Assembly (NCBI RefSeq): GCF_943914615.1 | Contig: NZ_CALUCS010000008.1 | Span: forward strand, 1 to 64,000 | Direction of reading: 5' to 3' | DNA: 64,000 nt | Origin: an uncultured Corynebacterium sp. | GTDB lineage: Bacteria > Actinomycetota > Actinomycetes > Mycobacteriales > Mycobacteriaceae | In this document: positions 1 through 9,311 of the stretch, in pieces | Layout: each line of letters starts with the position of its first letter | How positions within the stretch are numbered: position 1 is the stretch's first letter | Notes under the pieces: generated by a model | What the model was told of the DNA's origin: nothing | What the model saw: the letters and a program-made list of their open reading frames with translations, nothing else | Databases searched by the model: none | Position numbers and translations under genes: made by a program

Positions 1-299
<299 letters not shown>

Positions 300-311
300 G
301 GGGTTAAGCAC

Positions 312-683
312 ATGGCTGAGATTGCCGCACAACTGGTCTCCGTGGAACGTCCGCTGTGGGTTGGTACCGCAACGTCCGTGACTGCGCAGACCACTGAGGG
401 CGAGATCGGCGTGCTCCCTGGTCACGAGCCTCTGCTCGGCCAGCTGGTCGAGAACGGCGTCGTTACCATTCGGACGAACACCGGTGAGAAGCTGGTGGCC
501 GCGGTGCAGGGCGGGTTCCTGTCCGTGTCCTCCAAGAAGATCACCATTTTGGCGGATTCTGCATCGTGGGCCAGCGAGGTCAACGTTGCGGATGCCGAGT
601 CCCGCAAGCAGTCTGCAGAGACTGAGCACGACAAGGCCGTCGCAGAGTCCGAGTTGCGCGCTGTGAAGCGTATGGAAGCGTAA
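312..683 (+). CDS. atpC: F1F0 ATP synthase subunit epsilon
   Basis: The 123-residue product matches the F1 epsilon subunit of the central rotor stalk, which couples proton flow to beta-subunit catalysis and can inhibit ATP hydrolysis. The N-terminal beta-sandwich holds the family motif [13 protein letters not shown] at residues 30-42, and the C-terminal helical part is short, ending in a charged E/K/R-rich segment. An AAGGGG ribosome-binding site lies just before the ATG. It is the last gene of the atp operon and is followed by a strong rho-independent terminator at 713-750. Confidence 0.96.
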   Translation: MAEIAAQLVSVERPLWVGTATSVTAQTTEGEIGVLPGHEPLLGQLVENGVVTIRTNTGEKLVAAVQGGFLSVSSKKITILADSASWASEVNVADAESRKQSAETEHDKAVAESELRAVKRMEA

Positions 684-712
684 AGCTATCTAGCTTTCAA
701 CTTCCTTGACGA

Positions 713-750
713 ACGGGTCCCACTGATTTACCAGTGGGGCCCGTTTTGCT
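713..750 (+). terminator. Rho-independent terminator of the atp operon
   Basis: A 13-bp stem (713-725 with 732-744, one G-U pair) closes a 6-nt ATTTAC loop and is followed by a T-rich tract (TTTGCTTTTT). It lies 30 bases after the atpC stop. Confidence 0.92.
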
Positions 751-774
751 TTTTCGAAACCCTCTTCATGCCTG

Positions 775-780
775 TAAGTT
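775..780 (+). promoter_or_regulatory. -10 hexamer of leaderless promoter (DUF2550 gene)
   Basis: TAAGTT fits TANNNT and ends 6 nt before the ATG at 787, so transcription would start at or next to the start codon. No ribosome-binding site is seen. Confidence 0.6.
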
Positions 781-786
781 AGGTAT

Positions 787-1206
787 ATGGCGTGGTTGTT
801 GTATTTTCTTGCGGCGGTGGCGCTGTTGGTCGTCATCGCCGTTGTGTGGCGCTTCTTCGCGCTGCGTTCCCAGGGGTATCCCGTGGTTGTCCGACGCCTG
901 CCGAACTCTGACGGCCGGCACTGGCGCCACGGGATTTTGAAGTATTCGGGCCAATCCGCCAAGTTCTACAAGCTGCGCAGCCTGCGTCCTGCCTCGGATG
1001 TGGTGTTGACGCGCCTCGGCACCTCTATTGTGTCCCGCCGCGAAATCACCCCGCGGGAGTCCGCTTTCTTGGAGGACAACGTTCACGTCGTCGAGGTGGT
1101 TCACCGAAAGACGCATTGGGAGATCGCCCTGGATAGCGCAGGGGATACCGCGCTGGTGTCCTGGCTTGAGTCCGCCCCGTCGGAGCGTCGCATACCCCGT
1201 CATTGA
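787..1206 (+). CDS. DUF2550 family membrane-anchored protein
   Basis: This 139-residue protein has one hydrophobic N-terminal segment (about residues 2-24) and then a soluble domain with basic and aromatic residues. Its length, topology and position directly after atpC match the DUF2550 proteins found at this locus in corynebacteria and mycobacteria. No biochemical role is known to me and no catalytic motif is visible. The start is set by the promoter-like TAAGTT 6 nt upstream and the lack of a ribosome-binding site. The next gene, nucS, follows after 36 bases and has its own -10-like element. Confidence 0.85.
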   Translation: MAWLLYFLAAVALLVVIAVVWRFFALRSQGYPVVVRRLPNSDGRHWRHGILKYSGQSAKFYKLRSLRPASDVVLTRLGTSIVSRREITPRESAFLEDNVHVVEVVHRKTHWEIALDSAGDTALVSWLESAPSERRIPRH

Positions 1207-1228
1207 GTCGCCTCCAGCCTCGGTAGCG

Positions 1229-1234
1229 TAGGCT
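1229..1234 (+). promoter_or_regulatory. -10 hexamer of leaderless promoter (nucS)
   Basis: TAGGCT lies 8 nt before the nucS ATG at 1243. There is no Shine-Dalgarno sequence in between. Confidence 0.55.
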
Positions 1235-1242
1235 GAACAACC

Positions 1243-1968
1243 ATGCGCTTAGTCATTGCTCGCTGCTGTGTCGATTACGTCGGTCGCCTGGAGGCCCACC
1301 TGCCTCCCGCCGATCGTTTGATCTTGGTGAAGGCCGATGGTTCGGTCTCTATCCACGCCGACGATCGTGCGTATAAGCCGCTCAATTGGATGATGCCGCC
1401 GTGTTCCCTCGAGGCCGTCGAGGCTAGTTCTCTTGATGGTGATGACGCCCCTACGGAGTATTCGGAGCTAGGCAATGAGGGGGTCGAGCAGTTGTGGATC
1501 GTCACGAATCCAAAGGGGGAGCAGCTGCGGATTCAGATTTTCGAGATCTATTCCGATACCGAGCACGACCTGGGGGAGGACCCGGGCCTGGTAAAGGATG
1601 GCGTGGAGGCACACTTGCAGGAGCTGCTGGCTGAGCAGATTGAGATTTTGGGTGAGGGGTACTCCTTGATCCGCCGGGAGTACCCGACGGCTATCGGACC
1701 GGTGGACATTCTGTCTAAGGACTCGACTGGCGCGACGGTGGCTGTGGAGATCAAGCGCCGCGGTGGTATCGATGGCGTGGAGCAGCTGACCCGCTATGTG
1801 GAACTGCTGAACCGGGACGAGCTGTTGGCTCCGGTGACGGGCGTGTTTGCCGCCCAAGAGATCAAGCCGCAGGCTCGCACACTGGCGGAGGACCGCGGTT
1901 TCCGTTGCGTTACCCTGGACTATGAAGCAATGCGAGGGACCGACTCGTCGGAGCTGCGGCTCTTCTAA
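1243..1968 (+). CDS. nucS: Mismatch-specific endonuclease NucS/EndoMS
   Basis: The 241-residue product is the actinobacterial and archaeal NucS/EndoMS nuclease, which cuts both strands at mismatches and stands in for MutS-MutL repair in actinobacteria. The N-terminal DNA-binding and dimerisation part is followed by a RecB-like nuclease core: Asp155 in GPVDIL, the E-I-K pair at 169-171, and QLTRY around 181-185. The C-terminus ends in ELRLF, matching the LRLF-type sliding-clamp motif described for corynebacterial EndoMS. Length and ending are those of a complete protein. It appears to have its own leaderless promoter between DUF2550 and the thioredoxin-like gene. Confidence 0.95.
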   Translation: MRLVIARCCVDYVGRLEAHLPPADRLILVKADGSVSIHADDRAYKPLNWMMPPCSLEAVEASSLDGDDAPTEYSELGNEGVEQLWIVTNPKGEQLRIQIFEIYSDTEHDLGEDPGLVKDGVEAHLQELLAEQIEILGEGYSLIRREYPTAIGPVDILSKDSTGATVAVEIKRRGGIDGVEQLTRYVELLNRDELLAPVTGVFAAQEIKPQARTLAEDRGFRCVTLDYEAMRGTDSSELRLF

Positions 1969-2070
1969 GAGCCACGGCTCCCTTAGTCGGTTGTGGTGCT
2001 TAATCCGGCAAGAAATCTTCTCCCGCGCGGCTAGCGTGTGGGAGGGCTAGTAAGAAAGGACACTTTCAAG

Positions 2071-3096
2071 GTGACGAATCCTTCTAATACCCCTCCGTCC
2101 CGTTTTGTGGCTGGGGCAGTGGATCTGGGGGCCGTAAAGCAGCAGGCCGAGCAGCGGGCGCAGGCGCAGGCTCGCGCCGCTCAGGCCAGCGCCGCCGCTG
2201 GAGCGCCGACCGGGCAGCCGGGTGCGGGTGGCAGCGCTGGTGCTGCGGGCGCTGGAGGATCTGCAGCCTTCGTAAGCACCATTACTCCGGAGAACTTCGA
2301 GTTTGACCTTGTGGTCCGTTCGACCCAGGTGCCGGTGGTCACGCTATTGGGTTCTGCCCGTTCCGATGCCTCTGAGCAGATGCGCCAGGACTTCACCAAG
2401 CTGGCTGAGTCCCAGCAGGCGCCGACCAAGTGGCTCTTCCGTTACGTGGATGTGGACGCCACCCCGGAGGTCGCCCAGGCATTCGGCGTGCAGGCAATCC
2501 CTACCGTCATCGCGCTGGCCGCCGGTCGCCCGCTGACCAACTTCGAGGGCGGCCAGCCCGCCGCGCAGCTGCACGGCTGGGTAGATGCTGTGGTGCAGGC
2601 CGTAGACGGCAAGCTGCGCGGCCTGGCTCCGGAGGAAGACCCGGCTAATGCGGCCGGCGGTGGCGCAGGCGCCGACTCGGATGGTGCTGACGCGAACCAG
2701 GATGCGGGTGACCCGCGCCTGGCAGCCGCCGCCGAGAAGCTGGAGGCAGAGGATTACGCGGGCGCTATTGCGGAGTATGACGCCATCCTTGCCAACCCCG
2801 CCCAGGCCGATGAAGAGCTCGTAGGGGAGGCCCGCGCGGCGCGTGCCAATGCGCTGCTGATGCAGCGCCTGTCCACGGGTGGGGACGAGTTCGCGGAATC
2901 CGACCGCCTGCTGCTGGCGGGCGACAAGCCTAAGGCCTTCGACCTACTGATTGAGGAGCTGCGCCCGTCCGCCGAGAGCAGCGCAGATCACAAGAAGCAG
3001 GCGAAGGCTCGTCTGCTGGAGCTGTTCAGCTTGTTCGACCCGGCGGACCCGGAGGTCATCGCGGGCCGCACCCGCATGGCCTCGGCACTGTTCTAG
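2071..3096 (+). CDS. Thioredoxin-fold/TPR protein (CnoX/YbbN-like), redox-inactive
   Basis: The 341-residue protein has an Ala/Gln/Gly-rich N-terminus (about 15-75), a thioredoxin-like domain (about 85-200), an acidic Ala/Gly/Asp linker and a C-terminal TPR-like helical domain. This order is that of the YbbN/CnoX co-chaperones, and a homologue sits beside glgB/glgE in mycobacteria. The usual CxxC site is replaced by a GSARSDAS segment with no cysteine, so a holdase or scaffold role is likelier than redox catalysis (inference). GTG at 2071 is chosen because AAGAAAGGA lies 10 nt upstream; an in-frame GTG at 2038 lacks such a site. Confidence 0.85.
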   Translation: MTNPSNTPPSRFVAGAVDLGAVKQQAEQRAQAQARAAQASAAAGAPTGQPGAGGSAGAAGAGGSAAFVSTITPENFEFDLVVRSTQVPVVTLLGSARSDASEQMRQDFTKLAESQQAPTKWLFRYVDVDATPEVAQAFGVQAIPTVIALAAGRPLTNFEGGQPAAQLHGWVDAVVQAVDGKLRGLAPEEDPANAAGGGAGADSDGADANQDAGDPRLAAAAEKLEAEDYAGAIAEYDAILANPAQADEELVGEARAARANALLMQRLSTGGDEFAESDRLLLAGDKPKAFDLLIEELRPSAESSADHKKQAKARLLELFSLFDPADPEVIAGRTRMASALF

Positions 3097-3171
3097 GCGC
3101 CAGATCCGCCCAGGCTCGGAGGCTGGGCCGGGTCGGCCCAAGATGCTCCGGCCGCGAGAGCTGAGTCGGGC

Positions 3172-5307
3172 TTAGCCCTCCAGCACGAACCAGCGCGCGG
3201 TGTGCGCCGGGATCTGCAGCACGGCGGAGGTGTCCATGCCGTGGGAGCCGGTGGGCTCCGTGTGCAGGTCGCCGTTCACGCGCCCGGCGCCCTCGTATTG
3301 CACGTCGTCGGTGTTCAACACCTCGCGCCACGTACCGGCCTGCGGCAGGCCGATGCGGTAGTTCTCCTGGGTGGTGCCCGAGAAGTTAATTACACACGCC
3401 AGCTCGCGCCCACGGTGGCGTCGAATAAAGGAAAGAACGTTATTCGCCGAGTCGTCGCTGGCGATCCACTGGAAGCCCTCCGGCGCGTGGTCCTGCCCCA
3501 GAGCGGGCTCGGAGTGGTAGAGCTTGTTCAGCTGGCTGGTCAGGGCGCTGATGCCGCGGTGGAACTCGCCCTCCCAGCCTTCGAGGTTGTGCCAGTCCAG
3601 GCCGCGGGACTCGTTCCACTCCTCGGTCTGGCCCCATTCCTGGCCCTGGAAGAGCAACTTCTTTCCCGGGTGCGCCCACATGAACGCCAGGTAGCTGCGC
3701 ACCATCGCCGCCTTATCCCAGGCGGAACCGGCGGGCATGCGCGACCACAGGGTTCCCTTGCCGTGCACGACCTCATCGTGGCTGATCGGCAGCACGTACT
3801 TCTCGGAGTAGGCGTAGACCATCGAGAACGTGATCTCGTTGTGGTGGTAGCTGCGGTAGGCCGGGTCGCGCTGGATGTATTCCAGGCTGTCGTGCATCCA
3901 GCCCATGTTCCACTTCAGGCTGAATCCCAGGCCGCCCTCGCTGGTGGGGGCAGTCACGCCCGGCCAAGAGGTCGACTCTTCGGCGATAGTCAGCGAGCCC
4001 GGGCACTCGCGGTGCACGGTGGCGTTCATTTCCTTCAGGAAGTCCACCGCATCGAGGTTCTCGCGACCGCCGTACTGGTTCGGCAGCCAATCATCGCGGG
4101 AATAATCCAGGTACAACATCGAGGCCACGGCATCCACGCGCAGACCGTCGATGTGGAACTCCTTGCACCAGTACAAGGCGTTGGCCACCAGGAAGTTACG
4201 CACTTCGTTGCGGCCGAAGTCGAACACGTAGGTGCCCCAGTCCGGCTGCTCGCCACGGCGCGGATCCGGGTGCTCGTAGCAGGCCTCGCCGTCGAAGCGT
4301 CCCAGAGCCCAGCCGTCCTTGGGGAAGTGGCCCGGAACCCAGTCCATGATCACACCGATGCCTGCGCGGTGCAGTGAATCGATCAGGTAGCGCAGGTCAT
4401 CCGGGCCGCCGTAGCGGTTATTCGGCGCGTAGTAGCTGGTCACCTGGTAGCCCCAGGAGGGCTCGAAGGGATGCTCGGATACACCCATGAGTTCTACGTG
4501 GGTGTAGCCCAGCTTCTGTACGTACTCCACCAGCTCCGCGGCCAGCTCCCGGTAGTTGCGGCCCTTGCGCCAGCTGCCCAGGTGCATTTCGTAGATGCTC
4601 ATGGTCTCGTCCACGCCCACGGCGGCGCGGTGGGCCAGCCACTCGTCGTCGCCCCAGGCGTAGTCGCTGTCCGCTACGACGATGGAGGCGGTCGCGGGGG
4701 CGGGCTCGGCCAGGCGCGCCATCGGGTCGGCCTTGTCCAGGCGCACGCCGTCGCCGGTGGTGATGGAGAACTTGTAGTGCGCCCCGGCGCCCACGCTGGG
4801 GATCCACAGCTCCCAGATGCCGCTGCTGCCCAGCGCGCGCATGGGGTGCTGGTTAGCGTTCCAGCCGTTGAAGTCACCGATCACGGAAACGCCCGCGGCA
4901 TGCGGCGCCCACACGGAAAAAGCCACGCCACCGCCCAGCACGTGGGCGCCGAGGACCTTCCACAGCTCCTCGTGCCGGCCCTCGCCGATGAGGTAGCGAT
5001 CCAGGTCGCCGACGGTAGGCAAACGCCGATAGGGGTCCTCCAGGGTGGCGGTGGTGCCGCCGGCCCAGTTGACCTCGAAGACGTAGGTGTCTACGAAGTA
5101 GTCCACCGTCGCGGTGAATAGCGCCGGATATTCCGCTGCCGCCTCCATCTGCACCGGCTCGCCGCCGTTGATGCGCACAGCGACGGACTCCGCCCCGCAC
5201 TGGACAGTGCGGATGGTGGTGGTGCCGTCACTGTTTTCGTGTGCCCCAAGTACGTCGTGTGGGGCGTGGTGCCTACGTTCTGCGAGCCGGAGGTAATCGT
5301 GGTTCAT
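3172..5307 (-). CDS. glgB: 1,4-alpha-glucan branching enzyme GlgB
   Basis: This 711-residue GH13 enzyme forms alpha-1,6 branches in the glycogen-like glucan. After an N-terminal beta-sandwich (CBM48-like), the (beta/alpha)8 barrel shows the conserved regions: DGLRVDAV with the nucleophile Asp near residue 391, TIAEEST with the acid/base Glu near 443, and [13 protein letters not shown] with the third carboxylate near 511. Length is typical. It starts 11 bases after the stop of glgE, forming a GlgE-GlgB operon that builds branched glucan from maltose-1-phosphate. A TAGAAT element that includes the glgE stop codon lies 8 nt before its ATG, so it may also have its own leaderless transcript. Confidence 0.97.
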   Translation of the reverse strand: MNHDYLRLAERRHHAPHDVLGAHENSDGTTTIRTVQCGAESVAVRINGGEPVQMEAAAEYPALFTATVDYFVDTYVFEVNWAGGTTATLEDPYRRLPTVGDLDRYLIGEGRHEELWKVLGAHVLGGGVAFSVWAPHAAGVSVIGDFNGWNANQHPMRALGSSGIWELWIPSVGAGAHYKFSITTGDGVRLDKADPMARLAEPAPATASIVVADSDYAWGDDEWLAHRAAVGVDETMSIYEMHLGSWRKGRNYRELAAELVEYVQKLGYTHVELMGVSEHPFEPSWGYQVTSYYAPNNRYGGPDDLRYLIDSLHRAGIGVIMDWVPGHFPKDGWALGRFDGEACYEHPDPRRGEQPDWGTYVFDFGRNEVRNFLVANALYWCKEFHIDGLRVDAVASMLYLDYSRDDWLPNQYGGRENLDAVDFLKEMNATVHRECPGSLTIAEESTSWPGVTAPTSEGGLGFSLKWNMGWMHDSLEYIQRDPAYRSYHHNEITFSMVYAYSEKYVLPISHDEVVHGKGTLWSRMPAGSAWDKAAMVRSYLAFMWAHPGKKLLFQGQEWGQTEEWNESRGLDWHNLEGWEGEFHRGISALTSQLNKLYHSEPALGQDHAPEGFQWIASDDSANNVLSFIRRHRGRELACVINFSGTTQENYRIGLPQAGTWREVLNTDDVQYEGAGRVNGDLHTEPTGSHGMDTSAVLQIPAHTARWFVLEG

Positions 5308-5315
5308 ACCCGCCG

Positions 5316-5321
5316 ATTCTA
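5316..5321 (-). promoter_or_regulatory. -10 hexamer for glgB overlapping the glgE stop codon
   Basis: On the minus strand TAGAAT begins with the TAG stop of glgE and ends 8 nt before the glgB ATG at 5307. A secondary leaderless promoter inside the operon is possible. Confidence 0.45.
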
Positions 5322-7343
5322 CCTGCGGGGATCGTATTCTTCCTGGGCTCGCATGCAGGCTCGTTCTCGCTCACCCTCACCAAGGGTGGGCAGTCGGAAG
5401 ATGTGCGCAACCTGGAAATCCGGATCCAGGCGCACGTAGTTGCTGGCGCCCCAGGTGTAGGTCTGGTTTGTCGGCAGGTCTGTGACCTCGAAGTGCGCAT
5501 CCTCCGGCGCGCCCAGGCCGAGCGCTTCGGTATCCAGGTTCACAGACCCCTCAACAATCGCGTTGGGGTTCAGGTTCACCACCACGAGCACCGCGTTGCC
5601 GGTGACACCGTCGACCTTCGAGTAGGCGAGGAGGTCGTCGCTCGTTGTTTCGTGTAAGCGCAGGGTGCGCTGTTGCTGCAATGCCGGGTTTTCTTGACGC
5701 CACAGGTTCAGATCCCTGATCCATTCAGCGCAGTTGTCCACGGAGTAGTCGCGCGGACGCAGCTCGTACTTCTCGGAGTCCAGGTACTCCTCCGAGCCTG
5801 CGTGAACCGGCGTGGATTCGTAGAGCTCAAAGCCGGAATACACACCCCACAGCGGGGAGAGGGTGGAGGCCAGGGCAGCGCGGATGGCGAACATGGCCTT
5901 CCCACCGGTCTGCAGGGATTCGTGCAGGATGTCCGGGGTGTTGACGAACAGATTCGGGCGGAAGACATCGGCGTAGTTGGCTATGTCCCCGGCGAATTCC
6001 TCCAGCTCCTCCTTGGTGGTCTTCCAGGTGAAGTAGCTGTAGGACTGCGTGAATCCCGCCTTGGCCAGGCCGTAGAGGCGCGGCGGGCGGGTGAAAGCCT
6101 CAGATAGAAAGACCACGTCCGGATCGGTGGCGTGGACCTCGGCGATCAACCACTGCCAGAAGTTCGTGGGCTTGGTGTGCGGGTTGTCCACGCGGAAGAT
6201 GCGTACGCCGCGGCCGATCCATAGGCGCACTACCTTCAGTACCTCGCGGTACAGGCCCTCCGGGTCGTTGTCGAAGTTCAGCGGGTAGATGTCCTGGTAC
6301 TTCTTCGGCGGGTTTTCGGCGTAGGCGATGGTGCCGTCCGGCAGCACGGTGAACCACTCCGGGTGCTCCTTAGCCCACGGGTGGTCGGGGGCGCACTGCA
6401 GCGCCAGGTCCAGGGCGACCTTAAGGCCTTGGTCGTTGGCTGCGGCGACGAAGTTTTCAAAGTCCTCGACGGTGCCGAGGCGCGGGTGCACGGCCTCGTG
6501 GCCGCCGTCCTTGGAGCCGATGGCCCACGGGGAGCCGACGTCCTCCGGGGTGGGGGTCAGGGTGTTGTTCTTTCCCTTGCGGTTGATCTCGCCGATCGGG
6601 TGGATCGGCGGCAGGTACAAAACGTCGAAGCCCATGTCCGCGATACGCGGCAGGTCCGCGGCAGCGGTGGCGAAGGTGCCGTGCACCGGGTTGCCGTCGG
6701 CATCCCAGCCGCCGGTGGAGCGGGGAAACATTTCGTACCAGGCACCCACGCCGGCGGTTTTCTCCTCCACCAGCACGTGGAACTCCGGGCCGCGGGTCAG
6801 CAGGTCGCGCAGCGGGCGTTTGTCCAAGGCCTCCTTGATCTCCGGGGAAAGGGCGGTGGCCAGGCGCTCGTCGATGCTCAAAGACTCATCGCGCAGCTGG
6901 CCGGGCACGGAGGCCACCAGCTCCCGGTGCTTACGGGAGGCCTTCTCCGCTGCCCGCTCGAACAGGCGCGCGCCGAGCTCAAAATCGTTGGCCAGGGCCT
7001 GGGCATCCTGGCCCGCGGCTACCTTCTTGGTGATTGCGTTGAACCATGTGGCCGCTGGATCCGACCAGGCGTCAACACGAAAGGTCCACATACCCGGCAC
7101 ATCCGGAACGAACACGGCATGGCGGCGATCGACGTCCTCGGGATCCGGCGACATCGTGATCTTCGCACGCCCTCCCTCGGCCCCGGCGGGACGACGGACG
7201 ACGAGGGTGGCAGAAATAGCGTCGTGCCCCTCGCGCCAGACACTCGCGCTGACCGGGAACACCTGGCCGACGATGGCCTTGGCGGGAGTGGCTCCGTGGG
7301 AGATGACGGGGGAGATGCAGTCGATGCCGAGGCGGCCGGTCAT
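5319..7343 (-). CDS. glgE: Alpha-1,4-glucan:maltose-1-phosphate maltosyltransferase GlgE
   Basis: GlgE extends alpha-1,4-glucan using maltose-1-phosphate. The 674-residue product has an N-terminal beta-domain with [17 protein letters not shown], a helical insert, and a GH13_3 barrel with [10 protein letters not shown] (nucleophile Asp near residue 386) and LSEAFTRP (acid/base Glu near 415). An open frame continues further upstream, but ATG at 7343 is preceded by AAAGGAGC at a good distance and begins at the known family N-terminus. It is the first gene of the glgE-glgB operon, and the divergent ABC ATPase gene starts about 130 bases away. In M. tuberculosis GlgE is essential because its substrate is toxic when it accumulates. 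Confidence 0.96.
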   Translation of the reverse strand: MTGRLGIDCISPVISHGATPAKAIVGQVFPVSASVWREGHDAISATLVVRRPAGAEGGRAKITMSPDPEDVDRRHAVFVPDVPGMWTFRVDAWSDPAATWFNAITKKVAAGQDAQALANDFELGARLFERAAEKASRKHRELVASVPGQLRDESLSIDERLATALSPEIKEALDKRPLRDLLTRGPEFHVLVEEKTAGVGAWYEMFPRSTGGWDADGNPVHGTFATAAADLPRIADMGFDVLYLPPIHPIGEINRKGKNNTLTPTPEDVGSPWAIGSKDGGHEAVHPRLGTVEDFENFVAAANDQGLKVALDLALQCAPDHPWAKEHPEWFTVLPDGTIAYAENPPKKYQDIYPLNFDNDPEGLYREVLKVVRLWIGRGVRIFRVDNPHTKPTNFWQWLIAEVHATDPDVVFLSEAFTRPPRLYGLAKAGFTQSYSYFTWKTTKEELEEFAGDIANYADVFRPNLFVNTPDILHESLQTGGKAMFAIRAALASTLSPLWGVYSGFELYESTPVHAGSEEYLDSEKYELRPRDYSVDNCAEWIRDLNLWRQENPALQQQRTLRLHETTSDDLLAYSKVDGVTGNAVLVVVNLNPNAIVEGSVNLDTEALGLGAPEDAHFEVTDLPTNQTYTWGASNYVRLDPDFQVAHIFRLPTLGEGERERACMRAQEEYDPRR

Positions 7344-7470
7344 GGTGGAAGCTCCTTTAGATGGCAGTGGGGGATCCGTTGGCAGTTCACATTGGTGCTT
7401 ACACAGCAAGCCTATGTTGTTGGCACACTTCGCGCGGATCTTGAGGCACCATGGGGGAGTGAGCGAGAAC

Positions 7471-8376
7471 GTGACGAACTTGATTTCCACCCCGGCCACC
7501 GCGCAGGCCGACGAGGACGACCTGATCGTAAACATGCGCAACGTCTCCGTCGTACGCGACGGGCGGGCCATCCTCGCGCCTATGGATTGGCAGGTGGAGC
7601 TGGACGAACGCTGGATCATCGTCGGCCCCAACGGGGCGGGCAAGACCACCTTGATGCGCCTGGCGTCGGCACAGATGTTCCCGACCACTGGCACCGTGAA
7701 GCTCATCGGCGAGCAGGTGGGCAAGGTGGACCTGCGCGAGCTACGCACCGCCATCGGCATGAGCTCCTCGGCGCTGGCGCAGCGCGTGCCGGGGGATGAG
7801 AAGGTCGCGGACATCGTCATCTCCGCCGGTTATGACGTGCTGGGCCGCTGGCGGGAAGACTACGACGAGCTGGACTACGAGCGCGCCATCGAGATCCTGG
7901 AAACCGTCGGCGCCTACCACCTGGCCGAGCAGACCTGGAGGACCTTAAGCGAAGGCGAACGCAAGCGCGTGTTGATCGCCCGCGCCCTGATGAACGACCC
8001 AGAACTACTACTGCTGGACGAGCCGGGCGCGGGCCTGGACCTCGGCAGCCGCGAGGACTTGGTGGCGCTGCTGTCAGACCTGGCGGCAGATGCGGACTCC
8101 CCGGCGATCGTGATGATCACCCACCACGTGGAGGAAATCCCGCCGGGGTTCACCCACGCTCTGCTGCTGGACGAGGGTGAGGTCGTGGCCCAGGGAATCC
8201 TGGAAGACGTAATGACCAGCGAGAACCTTACCCGTACCTTCCACCAGCCCATCGAAGTCAAACACGAGGACGGCCGCTGGTTCGCCCGCCGCAGCCGCCA
8301 GCGCCGAGGCAGCCACCGTTCCGGTGGAGCCAGTAGCGCCAATGGAGCCGGCCACCGCCGACAGGAAGATCGGTAG
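7471..8376 (+). CDS. ABC transporter ATP-binding protein, orphan
   Basis: The product (about 301 residues) is a single ABC nucleotide-binding domain: Walker [10 protein letters not shown] at about residues 52-60, signature LSEGERKR, and Walker [13 protein letters not shown] followed by the HH switch in [10 protein letters not shown]. The sequence resembles the ModF/YlmA group annotated as molybdenum-type or of unknown substrate; no permease gene is adjacent, so the partner is unknown. The C-terminus is a basic Arg/Ser/Gly tail. GTG at 7471 is preferred because GGGGGAG lies 12 nt upstream; an in-frame GTG at 7459 directly abuts that element. The divergent gene is glgE. Confidence 0.85.
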   Translation: MTNLISTPATAQADEDDLIVNMRNVSVVRDGRAILAPMDWQVELDERWIIVGPNGAGKTTLMRLASAQMFPTTGTVKLIGEQVGKVDLRELRTAIGMSSSALAQRVPGDEKVADIVISAGYDVLGRWREDYDELDYERAIEILETVGAYHLAEQTWRTLSEGERKRVLIARALMNDPELLLLDEPGAGLDLGSREDLVALLSDLAADADSPAIVMITHHVEEIPPGFTHALLLDEGEVVAQGILEDVMTSENLTRTFHQPIEVKHEDGRWFARRSRQRRGSHRSGGASSANGAGHRRQEDR

Positions 8377-8379
8377 ACT
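8374..8379 (+). promoter_or_regulatory. -10 hexamer for NUDIX gene overlapping the upstream stop codon
   Basis: TAGACT begins with the TAG stop of the ABC ATPase gene and ends 7 nt before the ATG at 8387. No ribosome-binding site is seen. Confidence 0.6.
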
Positions 8380-8386
8380 CTGACGC

Positions 8387-9298
8387 ATGAAGGAAAACCG
8401 TTTGGGCCCAGTGCAGCCACGTCACGCGTCAACGGTGATTCTGTTGCGCGACACGTTGTCGGGGATCGAGGTGTACGTCCAGGAGCGCGCCTCGACCATG
8501 AAGTTCTGCGCGGAGATGACGGTTTTCCCAGGCGGCGGTGTGGATTCCAGAGACATGCCGGGAGACGTCGACGGCGATGGCCACATGTCGCCGGCCATCA
8601 ATTGGCAGGGTGCGGAGGTCAAGTGGTGGGCCAAGCGCCTGCAGAAACCGGAATCCATGGCTCGCGCCCTGGTCTGTGCCGCGGTGCGCGAGACCTTCGA
8701 GGAGTGCGGCACGCTGCTGGCCACCCACCGCGATGGCTCACCAGTCGTGGACACCACGCCCTACCAGGAGGAACGCAAGCTGCTGGAGAACCACCAGCTG
8801 AGCTTCTCCGACTTCATGAGCAACAACAATCTGGTCTTGCGCTCTGATCTGCTGCGTCCCTGGGCCAACTGGGTTACTCCAGTGGAGCAGCCGATCCGCT
8901 ACGACACGGCCTTTTTCGTGGCCGCCATGCCGGAGGGGCAGGAGACGCGGGCTGATACTCCGGAAGCCACTTCGACGGGTTGGTTCCGTCCCTCCACGCT
9001 GCTGGACGGGTGGCGCTCCCGCAAGATTTCCCTGATGCCGCCGACGTGGGCACAGCTGAAGTTGCTGGATACCTTCCGCACCGTCGAAGAGGTGTTGGAT
9101 TTTTCCTCCAGCCTCTCCGTTGATCCGGTGCTCGAGGAGCCCGTCGACGAGCCGTACATGGCCGAGTACTACCTGATGGAACAGCAGATGTACGGCGCGC
9201 CCGCCCGCCAGTTCGCGCCGGGCATGAAGTTCGTCGTGGACCCCGCCGAGATGCCGGAGAACCCTTTCGCCATCCGCCCCGACTCCTACGAGCAGTAG
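8387..9298 (+). CDS. NUDIX hydrolase with split Nudix box (NUDT19-like)
   Basis: The 303-residue protein carries a Nudix motif: FPGGGVDSRD near residues 46-55 and, after an insertion of about 45 residues, AAVRETFEECG with the RExxEExG metal-binding core near residues 105-115. The long insertion between the first glycines and REx2EExG is typical of NUDT19/NUDT7-type hydrolases, some of which cleave CoA derivatives; the substrate here is not known. The C-terminal third is a corynebacterial extension without a recognised domain. The start is fixed by a leaderless-type TAGACT 7 nt upstream. A methyltransferase gene follows after 13 bases. Confidence 0.88.
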   Translation: MKENRLGPVQPRHASTVILLRDTLSGIEVYVQERASTMKFCAEMTVFPGGGVDSRDMPGDVDGDGHMSPAINWQGAEVKWWAKRLQKPESMARALVCAAVRETFEECGTLLATHRDGSPVVDTTPYQEERKLLENHQLSFSDFMSNNNLVLRSDLLRPWANWVTPVEQPIRYDTAFFVAAMPEGQETRADTPEATSTGWFRPSTLLDGWRSRKISLMPPTWAQLKLLDTFRTVEEVLDFSSSLSVDPVLEEPVDEPYMAEYYLMEQQMYGAPARQFAPGMKFVVDPAEMPENPFAIRPDSYEQ

Positions 9299-9311
9299 GG
9301 CATCCGCAAGC

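Noticed and set aside
6363..7799. 478-residue plus-strand frame opposite glgE
   Set aside because: It is antisense to the well-supported glgE and continues into the ABC ATPase in the wrong frame; no recognisable domain.
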